Shown here piece by piece: positions 31,873 through 43,328 of a stretch of DNA of 64,000 nt. The position numbers and the translations under genes are program-made. This DNA comes from Rhexocercosporidium sp. MPI-PUGE-AT-0058 (lineage: Eukaryota > Ascomycota > Leotiomycetes > Helotiales). The stretch is taken from the NCBI GenBank assembly GCA_020746875.1, contig JAGTJL010000008.1:1612001-1676000 (forward strand), written 5' to 3'. The notes under the pieces are model-generated. The model did not search any database. It had not been told where the DNA came from and saw nothing but the letters and a program-made list of their open reading frames with translations. Within the stretch, counting starts at the first letter, position 1. Every line of letters starts with the position of its first letter.

Positions 31873-34621
31873 TCAGGGCAAGCTCATCCACAATTTCAAC
31901 ATCTTCGGAAAATTAGGGGTGCCCAACCCCGAAGCTGGATCCCATCTAAATAATAGGTCAGCGCTGTACACTTTTCTACACAAGACTCAAAAGTAAGAGG
32001 TTTAGAGTAGAAGATCTTACCCTTTGACAGCAGTAAATCCATCCGTCCCACACCCAGGATTCTTGCCCTTTGCGATATCATTCAAGATACCAGGGTTGGC
32101 GTACAGAACCGGATTAATAAATCCTACAGTTGACTTCCCGGCAGCAAGGCGCTCTTCGTTGATCTGTTTTGATGTCAGTCTTGCTCTTTCTTTCTTGAAA
32201 TCTCTTCAAAAGAATCTGAGAAGGAATTACTCTGTTAATGATAGCCGCAAAAGTTGGAGCACCTATTCTCATCAGCAACAACCCAAAACTAGAGACCTAT
32301 GTGTTCTTCAGAGGGGACTCACTAGCACTGCTCCCAGCAGCCAGGGCCTTCTGCCCTTGAAAGATTATCGTGATGTTGTCCCCATTCGCAGAAACATCTG
32401 GGATACCTCTTCCGAGAGCATTGTATAGACCACCGTTTGCGGCCACGTCGCCTGGGTTATAGGAGGTTCCGAAGGCGGAGTAGGAATCGTAGGGTGGTTT
32501 GTAAGATGAGAAATATCTGGAAGATGGGTTAGCTACTACCGTTCACCATGCATCGAAATGAGAGTTCAAAGATGTCGACAAAGAAAAAACCGCTCGAAGG
32601 AAGCGGGATATCTGGAAAGGAGGTGTTGATACGGTGGTCGTGGTTATTATCCAGTCTCGAATGACCACAAATCTGGACGTCGAGAGAAGCGTCGACATCC
32701 AGCAGTCTGCCCCCAACGACATCGCAATCCTCAGTTGTTTGGGACAATCTCGACTCGTAAATGGTCAACTTACGTTTTCAAAGCTTTCTTCTGATAGTCC
32801 GGGACTGTATAGACGTTGCTGAAACCTCCCCCTGATGAAAACTTGCCAAAGACGGAGGCCTCATCTTCCTGTGCGACTGCCTCTTCGTCCGTGACCTTCT
32901 TGCCAGGCCTGATTTTGGTCGCGCCGACGGCCGTGATATAAGGACACCTAGTTCGAAAGCCTTGAGTATATAATGTGAGGTATGATAGGGAGAATCCAAA
33001 CTTACGTCGCGGGCCATAGGGGGTTGAAGACATTCCCGTTGATGCAGCCACTCGCAGCTTCGACTCCGCTGTCTCCAGAGGCGAAGAATACCGAGATACC
33101 CATGAGACCGAGTTTCATGAACCTGAAGGGAATCAGAAATTGTTTTAGCTCGCAAGAAATGCAAGCTCACTCGTTACACTGCCTTTGCTGATAGTAAGCT
33201 GGAAGGTCCCATTCACTACCGCCATAAGAGACGGAGATAACGTTCGTAGGCTTGAATCTTCCACACATTCTTCTACCAGCATAGAACTCATTGGGATATA
33301 TTGGGTCGAAATTGGGGTCGTCTCCCTGCAGGGGAGTCAGCAATGAAAGATCTGATGATCGAAGAGGTTGGGAAATGTATAAGGATTCAACTAACCTTTT
33401 GCCCGAATGCTTCATATTTGCAGTAAGTCTTTGCCCAGTCAGCAATGTCACGGCTTCGATATATCTTCACTTACCCCATCAATAGCATCCAAGAAGGTGT
33501 TAAAGGAGCCTTCGTCCCCGAGTTGATACAGCACAGTTTCCTGCGGCCAGAGCAATGGATAGGCAACTTGAAAGTCCAAATCTGACTCCAAGCCCGCCTC
33601 GCTCTGCGCAACAGGTGCAATTGCCCCATTGATCAATTGTTTCTTCGGCGCCGTCTTCTTACGTATTAGAGGATAGTAAGTCTTGTAGAACATGTCAAGA
33701 TCAGCCTGGCTGTAGACGTCACCTGCTTCGAAGATGCCCATCCTATTTGTCGAATTCGATTTTGTGCCAATCGGAACCTTGTACAGGGCTTTGATGCATT
33801 CGGGTGTAATTTGCTGATTGCAATTTGCAAGTGGTGGTGCGGTATGTTGGATACTTGGTTGCTGCATTGCATCAGACGAAGGAGGTAGGACGTGAACGAG
33901 TGGAGGCATAGGCATAATTGACCCTGGTCGTTTACCGAAAGCCCTTTTTGTCACCCGCTTCGATATTGGCAGGAGCTTGATCCCAGGCGTGATGTAGTCA
34001 ACATGTCGCCGGAGACGGCTAGGAAGGGAGTATCTATTTTCTGTTAGCATTGACTTTTCGTGAGTTCTGGCGAAGCAAAGTTACGTACTCCTCACATGCG
34101 ATTCCAATATTCCCGGTACCGGAATTCTCATATTCGTAGAATTCCGTGAGCAGGAGTCCCTCGGCTTCCTTCCCCGTGGCATCAAGTGCCAGCCAACCTT
34201 TGTTGTCTGATTTTACGATGCGATCTCTTGAGATGCCTGACGAAATCAACCAATTAATTACTGAATTGGCAGATTCTTCGTCTGGTTTGAACATGTCGTC
34301 TACCTCAACATCTGTCCAGTGCTTCCCGTATTGAGTCGATGCTGGATCAGATCTGTATCATTTAACTCTAGCACTGCATAAAGGTCGAGAATCACTGCTC
34401 ACTTACACGTCCATTAAGAAAGAGTACCCCTTTTCAAGGTTGGTTTGGGACAGTCCAATTCGAATCGGAAGGACAGAGTCGGGCTGCACTCTTCCACGTT
34501 TGACCCATTCTCGTGCAGGGGAATCCCGTTTTTCATGGACACTGTAAGAAGCTGGAATAGATACGCAATTGGCAAAAGCTGCAAACAACGCTGCGGCCGT
34601 AATGACCTCAAACAGCTTCAT
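31873..34621 (-). CDS. Sedolisin (S53) protease, tripeptidyl-peptidase-like, secreted
   Basis: Secreted acid serine-carboxyl peptidase of family S53. Eleven exons (transcript order): 34621-34407, 34352-34089, 34033-33475, 33428-33396, 33325-33171, 33122-33006, 32947-32774, 32516-32323, 32262-32231, 32163-32021, 31945-31873; 652 residues. The signal peptide is MKLFEVITAAALFAAFANC. The pro-kumamolisin domain ends in EEYSLPSRLRRHVDYITPGI. The catalytic Glu/Asp pair is in GLESDLDFQVAYPL. The oxyanion region is SVSYGGSEWD and the strand FFASGDSGV is typical. The nucleophile serine lies in AGSSASAPTFAAI. The Ca2+-binding end is seen as NPGCGTDGFTAVKGWDPASG. One 257-nt intron (32517-32773) is unusually long, and exon 4 has only 33 nt. 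It is divergent from NPC1. Confidence 0.9.
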
Positions 34622-35710
34622 TTTGCCTTGGACGTAGCCGTGTCGAAAAGAAAAAGAGGAAAAGAGAGAAATAACAGAATAAAAGACGACGTAAAAGAGT
34701 GTGTGGGAGAAGTCACCGCGAGATGAAAAGGACGAGGTTTTGTTACAAGCTACAACGTCAATGCCGGCAACTGGATCAAAACAATATTGAATTGCTTCTG
34801 CAGCCAGAGCTCGGGAAGATTGTAAGACAACGTCCATTTATGGAAACGCCACATTCAGGAAGGCTGAATTTGAACAGGATCGAAGCGTTTAAGGCTGAGA
34901 AAATACTCCAACCCGTCTTGGTATTCGAAATTTTAAGACACTCATTGTCAGAACGCGAAGATTGTACTCACTCAATTAGGAAGAGGAGAGGCTGCAAGAC
35001 CATCTATGGCGGAAGTGCAATCACACGAAAATGAAGGCACATCTTGGCAAAGCCAGACTTGCTTCTCCCACTGCGACTTGTTTTGCTTCGGTGTTCAGCG
35101 TCCCGAGTTTCTCGATCTTGATGTCCTTCTAGACACTGTTCGTCGATTACCGCCGCAAGAATGAAAGGCACTGAACGAAAGGAAATATGAAGATGTCCAC
35201 AAGATGTACTCGCGCATCACTCCGCCCTTGCGATCTTCAGAATTAAGAATCCATCGTCAATGAACATCCTAGGCTGGCGTAGCAAAAGAACTAAACATTT
35301 ATAGCATTCGTGTTGAACTCTCAAGGGAGGGAATTCTGCAGCTGATCGGAGATGAGCTGAATTCTGGATGTGAGAGCGAAAGGGGGAAAGGGGAAAGGGG
35401 GTTCGGCTGACGGAACGCGGGGGAGCATTTGTACAGTCACGTGCCACGCCCCTGCTCGGGATAGCTGCACGGCTGATGACGTCCATACCTCTCGTGTGGC
35501 GCAGTGATGAAGCTTGCCCAAGGTAGTCAGTCACTCACTCACTCGACTCAACAACCTTCAATACAAGTCACCCCGCTTCAACCAACCAGCAGCTTGCCAT
35601 GAGCTTCATATCGGTTCTGCAGTACTGAAGAATCACTTCTTCCGACCCTCAAACCCCTCTCCCGAAGCACAACCATCTGCGACGCCGGCGACGCAGGAAA
35701 CACGACCAAG
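34622..35710. other. Divergent promoter region, sedolisin and NPC1
   Basis: About 1.1 kb between two divergently transcribed genes. Frames within it (for example 35217-35534 on the minus strand) are uncharacteristic low-complexity readings and not called. Confidence 0.45.
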
Positions 35711-38700
35711 ATGGGGTTGAGGCATTTGGCAGCCGCTGTTGGGCTGCTCAGTCTGGCATCCGGCGAGCTGTTTACACAAAAACATGAGGCAGGGAGATGT
35801 GCTCTACGAGGAACATGCGGCGGTGGTGGCTTCTTTTCGCCTGCTCTGCCTTGCGTGGACAATGGGCTTGCGAAGGATCCGGAGGACGATGTGAGAAAGC
35901 AGCTTTTGGAGCTTTGCCCTGAGGAGAAATGGAAAACGGGACCCCTATGCTGCGAAAAAGACCAGGTACTGTCATCGCCCATCAGAGTGATGCATTTCTA
36001 ATTAAGACAGCTTGATGTGCTTTCGGATAATCTCAAAAAGGCGCAGTCGTTCATTGCAGATTGTCCGGCATGCAAGAACAACTTCTACAATACCTTCTGC
36101 ACCTTCACCTGCTCTCCCGATCAGTCCCTTTTCATCAACGTGACACAAGCCGAGAAGGGAGACGAGGGACTGAAAGTGACAGAGTTAGACCAACTTGTAT
36201 CGGACAAATACGGATCTGGATTCTATGACAGCTGTAAAGATGTCAAATTCGGACCTACAAATACGAATGCAATGGCCTTCATTGGAGGGGGAGCGAAGAA
36301 CTACACAGACTTTTTAAAGTTCTTGGGGAAGAAGTCTCCTCCATTTGGCTCGCCATTCCAAATCAATTTTCCCAGACCGGGCGACTATCCAGAGAAAGGA
36401 ATGAATCCATTACCTATGGAACCTAAGGCATGCAATGACACCAATCCGAATTTTAGATGTCCTTGTATCGACTGCCCTACTGTGTGCCCAACGCTACCAG
36501 ATATTGCCGAAGCAGGGACATGCCATGTAGGACTGCTACCGTGCCTATCCTTTGGAGCTATCCTGACATACAGTATTCTCATCCTCTTGCTTGTTACGGC
36601 TGTGTCTGGTCATGTCGCTTGGGCCAAGCACTCTAGACGAAGATCCGACCGGCTCCGACTTCTCCAAGACGCTTCGCCTAGTGACGACGAAGACGAGGGA
36701 GATATGGTTCACAATGGTGCTATGTATGACCGCCCACAAAGAACATACCGGATCAACTCTTTCTGTGATAGTGCATTTAGTCATCTAGGTTTTACGGCTG
36801 CCAGATTCCCCGGTATTACCATTGGGATAAGCATTCTTATTGTTGGGCTTCTCAGCATTGGCTGGCTTAATTTTGACATCGAAAGAGACCCCGCTCGATT
36901 ATGGGTCAGTCCAACATCGGCTGCCGCGGAGGAGAAGAACTTTTTCGACACAAATTTCGGCCCTTTTTATCGTGCAGAGCAGGTCTTCCTGGTGAATGAG
37001 ACTTCATCGAATGCTTCAAGTCCGGTACTGAGTTACGACACTCTTAAATGGTGGATCGATGTCGAAAAGCGAGTCAGTGGCTTGAAAGGAGCGAAATTCA
37101 ATTCCACATTCGATGATGTGTGCTTCAAGCCTACTGGGGATGCCTGTGTTGTGCAGTCAGTAGCCGCTTACTTTGAAAACGATATCGGCACCGTCTCCCC
37201 AAGCAATTGGAAGCAGAGACTTCAATCATGTGCTAAATCGCCTGTTGAATGCCTTCCCGAGTTTCAACAGCCAATCGAGCCCAGTATGATTCTCGGCGGC
37301 CTACAGGGAGTCGGCGATGTTGCAGATTCCCCTGCAATGATTGTTTCTTGGGTTGTCCAAAACCATGCTGAAGGCTCTTCCGAAGTCGAAAAGGCGATGG
37401 ATTGGGAGCAAACTCTGAAGGACACTCTACTAGAAGTTCAGGCTGAGGCGTCTAAGCGAAATTTGAGACTGTCCTTCTCCACGGAGATCAGTTTGGAAGA
37501 GGAGCTCAATAAGTCCACCAACACCGACGCAAGGATTGTAGTGATTAGCTACATCTTCATGTTTTTCTACGCCTCGCTAGCTCTTGGGTCTACAACCCTA
37601 TCAGTGCGATCGGTTCTGAGAAATCCCGCAACTTCTCTCGTCGAGTCGAAGTTTACTCTTGGTGTCGTAGGCATCCTAATTGTGTTGATGTCCATCTCAG
37701 CATCCATCGGCCTCTTCTCAGCAGCTGGTATCAAGGTGACTCTAATCATTGCGGAAGTCATTCCCTTCATTGTTCTTGCAGTTGGTGTCGACAACATTTT
37801 CTTGATCGTCCACGAATTTGAGAGGGTGAACATCAGTCACCCCGATGAAATGGTGGAGTTCAGAATTGCAAAAGCTCTCGGACGCATGGGGCCATCAATT
37901 CTCCTATCAGCAATCACGGAGACTATTGCCTTCTCCTTGGGAGCATTTGTCGGCATGCCTGCTGTTCGGAACTTTGCCATCTACGCTGCAGGAGCTGTCT
38001 TCATCAACGCTATACTTCAGGTCACCATGTTTGTCTCAGTTCTAACTTTGAATCAAAGACGAGTTGAAGATCGCCGAGCAGACTGCTTTCCCTGCATTCA
38101 AATCAAACGCGCAGGTGTACAGCTAAGCACAACCGGCAATGGATATATGAGACCCTACGAAGGGCAGGAAGAAGGAACTCTTCAAAGATTCATTCGCAAA
38201 TCATATGCTCCGACTCTACTAGGCAAGAAGATGAAAGTCGCCGTTGTGGTCGTATTTCTGGGCATTTTCACGGCCGGAGTCTCACTGATCCCAGAAGTCT
38301 CCCTTGGCCTTGACCAGCGAGTTGCCATCCCGGACGACTCTTACCTGATCCCCTACTTCAACGACTTGTATGCCTACTTTGAGTCCGGACCACCCGTCTA
38401 TTTTGTCACTCGGGAGTTGAACGTCACTCAGAGGCTGCACCAACAACAGCTTTGCTCTCGATTTAGCACATGCGAGCAAGACTCCATCACAAACATCATT
38501 GAAGGAGAACGAAAAAGAGCAAATATATCTTACATCGCTTCGACCCCAGCAAGTTGGATTGATGATTATTTCCGTTGGCTGGATCCCAATCTTGCGGAAT
38601 GCTGTGTAGAGAAAGGAAATACCTGCTTCGCAAATCGTGACCCCGCGTGGAATATCACCTTGTTTGGAATGCCCGAGGGCAAAGAGTTCATGCACTATCT

Positions 38701-39583
38701 TGAGAAATGGATCGAGGCTCCGTCAGATGCCGATTGCCCCTTGGGCGGAAAAGCCGCTTACAGTAGTGCTTTGGTCATCGATGCGGAAAGAGAAACCATT
38801 CCAGCAAGCCACTTCCGAACTGCTCATACTCCACTTCGCAGCCAAGACGCCTTCATCGACGCTTATGCCTCTGCTCGTAGAATTGCAGACGGTCTAAGCA
38901 AGAGCTCAGGCGTGGACGTGTTTCCATACAGCATATTCTACATCTTCTTCGACCAATACGCAACCATTGTCCGTCTCACAGCTACGCTCCTCAGTTCGGC
39001 ACTGGCACTCATCCTCGCAATCTCATCGATTCTTCTCGGATCTGTGAGAACCGGTGCCGTGGTTACCGCAACAGTAATAATGATTGTTGTTGACATTATC
39101 GGCTTTATGGCCGTCTTTAACGTATCTCTCAACGCTGTTAGTCTCGTAAATCTCATCATTTGCGTGGGTATCGGAGTTGAATTCTGCGCCCATATCGCCC
39201 GCGCATTCATGTTTCCTTCCCGCGCCGTGATGGAGCGCGCAAGCAAGAAGTTCCGTGGCAGAGACGCTCGAGCATGGACTGCTCTAGTCAATGTCGGCGG
39301 CTCTGTCTTCTCAGGTATCACAATCACCAAGCTACTTGGTGTATCAGTCCTAGCATTTACTCGTAGCAAGATCTTCGAAATATACTACTTTAGGATCTGG
39401 TTGGCGTTGGTTATCTTTGCCGCTACACACGCGCTGATCTTCCTGCCTGTGGCATTGAGTTTGTTGGGTGGAGAGGGGTATATGGATCCTGAAAGTGAGG
39501 GGGGTCTGGAGGAGGACCTGGCAAGTAGACGCTACAGGGCGTTGTTGCCAGAGGATGAAGATGACTCTGATGATGAGTACTGA
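35711..39583 (+). CDS. NPC1: NPC1-like sterol transporter of the vacuole/lysosome
   Basis: Niemann-Pick type C1 orthologue (yeast Ncr1), which moves sterols out of the vacuole lumen. Exons 35711-35965 and 36011-39583 give 1,275 residues, the usual fungal length. A signal peptide (MGLRHLAAAVGLLSLASGEL) is followed by the cysteine-rich N-terminal sterol-binding domain (RCALRGTCGGGGFFSPALPC, then CPACKNNFYNTFCTFTCSP). The first transmembrane helix and luminal domain lead to a sterol-sensing domain (roughly residues 510-690) with VIPFIVLAVGVDNIFLIVHE. A second RND-like membrane half near the end contains IICVGIGVEFCAHIARAF. The acidic tail ends DEDDSDDEY. No frame breaks are seen. Confidence 0.96.
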
Positions 39584-40427
39584 GTGATTTAGATTGCGAA
39601 TGTCATTTCTTTCCTTTCTGTATTTGTAGCGACTACATTGGCATAAGCATTTGGATAGAAAGATACTAATGCATGCATCGTTTTAAGGCGATTGCTTCAT
39701 TTGAGGTTGGCTCTCTCACCTAGTAATTTCTGTGTATGACTAGTTTCACTGTATTTAAAGGTCAAGAGGTGGCTCCACAACTGCTCATAGTGATCATATG
39801 GCTCCAGGCGCTGCCAGGGCTGAGAGTGCTCAGTGTTGAGAATATCCATTCAGTATCTGACCCCTCACCGCAGGAAACAACAGGCCTTCCAAAAGCTGAA
39901 CAGGGAAGGGTCCGTAAAAGCAGAGACAATGTTTCAGTGACGCGGCAAGGCAGGTTGTAGAGTAGAAACATTATCTCGATTACTTTAGGTGTGGCTACTA
40001 CTAGCAGACTATTCTACTCATTCATCCAGTATAGGGTATACAAAACCTCTAATCAACACAGTTATTCATACACTCCAGTCGTCCATCCTTCCCTTATCCA
40101 CCCGCCACTCTGATCTTACTCGTGGTTTGCCATGCCTTGCAAATTATTCCAAACCAACCAGTCAGTCCAGCACCAAGAAACTCTATAACATCACGTACTC
40201 AAACAACAGCCCTGCACAAAATGCACATCTCAGACCAAGGGGTACGGCTACCAAAACAGATACAGCGAGGATTCGGAGTGTGCTCAATCCCAACACTCCT
40301 CCCTCCAAACCAGTACCACCAAAGCATCCACGCCCACCATCAAAACATGCAAAATAACCTCCGCCACAACTCTCGCTAGCAAAACAAACGCCCCAAGAAT
40401 AACAGCCAGCAGCCTGATCGTTAGTGG
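39584..40427. other. Convergent intergenic region
   Basis: 3' flanks of NPC1 and the minus-strand NOT4 block. Overlapping plus-strand frames at 39736-39960 and 39989-40379 are proline- and serine-rich without recognisable features. I see nothing else. Confidence 0.4.
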
Positions 40428-42975
40428 TCAATGCCCACCCGGCAAAAGAAGCCTCCTATTCTTCTTGATCAATGCATTCAGCTTCTTCTCGAGGCCCTCT
40501 GTCTCTTTGCGAGCTAATTGCATCGCACCCTCGCTTTCGGATAGGCTGAGTAGAGAGACGTTACCGAGGGGTTGGCCGCGGTTGAGCTCCCCGCCGTTGC
40601 CGATTGCGAAATGAGCTGTCATATGCTCGAGACCGTTGGCGATCATGCCTTCACGATTAGAAGCGTTGTAGTTGCCTTCGTGGCCGGCTTCTGGACGAGG
40701 AGTATTAGAGTCGCTGCCCCAAGATGACCACGGTGCATTGTCTCCAGGGCGAACGATCTCGCTATCCAATGCGTTCGCATTCAATGCCTTCTCCAATTGA
40801 GAATTGGTTGACAGGGAAGGAAGCACGTATTGGTTGATGTAGCTGAGTGCCTCATCACGCTGGATCTTGCTGACTGGATCCATAGCTGGAGTACCATTGC
40901 TGGAGACCGGGAAGAAAGATGGAGGACCATTGGGTACAGCGCGACCTCCGATGAGGGCGAATCCGTTGCTCGCGTGATGCTTTGCCGAGATGAAAGATGT
41001 AGGTCCGTATTCAACAGCAATGCGAGCTTGCAGATCAAGATACTTTTGTTCTTCCTCGGGTGTGAGATTGCGGATGCAGTCGCCATTTGGCGTCAACATG
41101 ATTCTGTTTGGTCCTTCTGCGACTTTTTGCACTGGTGTTCCCGCAAGGAGAGCTGCTCGGTCCTCGGGCGAGATCGTGAGCTTTTGGTTAATGCTCTGTG
41201 GGTCGATTGGAGTCTCGAATCGATGGGTCACAACTGGATTCTTGAGCAAGGAGAGACTATTTGTGTCGCCGATGACACCCTCAGCGAGAAGCTCCTGGAA
41301 CACCATTGCCGGGGTAGGAATAGGCTTCTCGGTGACCTCGTCCTCCACTTCAGGAGCGGGAGAAGGCTCTGGTGATACAGTAGGCTGCACTTTGGCCTTC
41401 CCTTTACCTTTCGATTCTTGCCGGGAGAATTTACCGGTCTCAGACTCGATTGGGCTTCCCTTCTGCGAAGCCTGAGTGGCTTGCTCAACAACTGCTGATT
41501 TTGGGGCTTGCTCCTCGGTTCTATTGCCTACCGGACTTGGGGATTGAGGTCTGCTAGCGATAGGCGTTGAGCCACCAGCTGTGCTGTGAATTGCACGTTC
41601 CTTTGGCTCCTTCTTTTGCTTCTTTTTTCGACCCATGATAGGAGCTATCTCTGGCTCGGGCTCGACTTTGTTTGCCAGAGCCTCCAACTCGCTTCTCTCT
41701 TTTTCTTTTTGAATCTCCCGTCGTTGCTTCTTCTGCATGCTCTTCGTTGTCATTCGTACAGGCGCAGACCCAACCTTGGATGGTGGTGGTGAACTCGCCC
41801 TTGACATGGACGCTGATGTGATCGAGGCATTGTCAGAGATGATCTCACTGGACGGGGTGCCAGGCCGATCGAGTCTCGAAACAGAAACCAGACTGGACTG
41901 TCGAGAGGGGAGCAGATTAGGCGGGAACATAGACGTTACAGAGGAAGGTGTTGCACTTCCAGCTGGAGGATTCTCTATCTTCGGTGTCGATGTAAGTCGT
42001 AGGGTTTTCGGAGCGGCGCGCGCAAGCGGGGATTGAACTACTGCTGAAGGAGTACTCAATGGCAGAGGAGGAAAGGCAGAGGTAGATTCCGGTTTGACGG
42101 GCGTGGGTTTGTCGACTACTGCTACCTTGGCAGACGTTTTTGTAGGCACGGAGACGTTCAAAATCTGGGAAGGACGCTGCTCGGGGATCTTCATTGGTGT
42201 TTCGGTGACAGCTGGAGCAGTTGCAGGTTGAGCGTTCGACTGCTTTTTGCTTGTTTTTGCGGCTGCCGGAGTCTTTGCCTGGGCTGCAGGCTTACTTGGT
42301 GTGACTGGTGCTTTGCCTTTACCGCTATCCAAAGCAGGAAAGTCTTCGGACTGAAGAGTAGTTTGTGAAGCCTGTGTAGCAATAGCTTTTGAGAGTCCAG
42401 TGTTTGTGGCAAGTGCTTTAACATCTTGCTTTGCCTGCGAAGTCGAGGGAACCACCTTCAGCTTTGAAGCGCTCTGTAGAGTAGCAGAAACAGAGGTAAT
42501 CGCTAGAGGGGTAGCAACTCGAGGGATAGCAGAGATACGACTTGGTGTAAACGGCGCAGATGTTGGTACAAAACGAGAGGGGACCTTTGCGATTGGTTCT
42601 TCGCGTATAGAGGGTGCTGGGTGCGCGTGAGGTGCACTGAACCCAGGAGGAATGGATGGGGTTGAAGAACGTGAAACTTGGTTCGAGTTTTCTAGACTGG
42701 GAGGGATAAAATCATCATCAGCAACAAGTGCGTCTACTGATGAAGTCGCGTCGTCGAGAGAAGGAAGTCCTTGATCATCTGGATATATGCATTAGCAAGA
42801 ATACTCAACTTTTCCAAACAAAGTACGCTTCAGAAGCAAAGCAAATCGATTCTAGAACATCGGCTGCCTAGTTCAGAAAAACGTCACGTCACGGTTCCCA
42901 TCATCGTCTTCGAACCAGAGAAGGTACTGAGGGCACAAAAAGTGTGAGAATGCTACATTTTACCAGCCATTGCTG
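40428..42975 (-). CDS. NOT4 C-terminal block, or a separate low-complexity protein
   Basis: Long low-complexity frame ending KLNALIKKNRRLLLPGGH. A splice acceptor with branch site CTAAT precedes base 42778, so at least one upstream exon exists. Two models keep frame. (a) Exon ATGGCTG at 42975-42969 followed by 42778-40428 gives a stand-alone 785-residue protein beginning MADDQGLPSLDD. (b) A donor GTGGGT at 43378 inside the preceding frame splices to 42778 through a 600-nt intron; both sides are phase 1, making a 1,573-residue protein with the RING/RRM block. From memory of the family, filamentous-fungal NOT4 proteins are of this size, so I favour (b), without proof. Visible features are PSLDDATSSVDALVADDDF, EDFPALDSGKGK, a basic KKQRREIQKEKERSEL helix and a C-terminal helical region. 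Confidence 0.65.
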
Positions 42976-43328
42976 AGGCATGGATTTGGGGAATTAACGT
43001 ACATGAGAAGGTACCCGAGACGAAGACGATGATGGAGCCCCGATGAAGTAGTGCCAGTCCGCCATATGTGCTAGTGCCAAAGGCCGCAATGCCCGAAGAA
43101 TCAACGCAAAGAAAGAAAGAAAGCAAATCCATGAGGTCCCCTCATTTCCAATAGCTCCCGACGCCAGAGCAGCCGAAGCTTCCATCTTGGGAGATCAACC
43201 ATGCTCGCTAAATCAAATATGCTGGCCAGTAATGCAGCGCCCTTTAAAGGATCTTTGCCAACGCCCCAAATGAAAATCAAGATTTACAAATCCCTCACAA
43301 ATGAAAAACGCCTTCCGTCCCGCTATGT

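Noticed and set aside
32529..32768. 79-codon minus-strand frame inside the sedolisin gene
   Set aside because: It falls within the 257-nt intron; the flanking exons join in phase and restore the family sequence without it.
38938..39369. 143-codon antisense frame in NPC1
   Set aside because: Shadow of the sterol-transporter frame; no independent start context or domain.
40830..41475. Long plus-strand frames opposite the NOT4 C-terminal block
   Set aside because: They are complements of a low-complexity coding frame with no recognisable domain.
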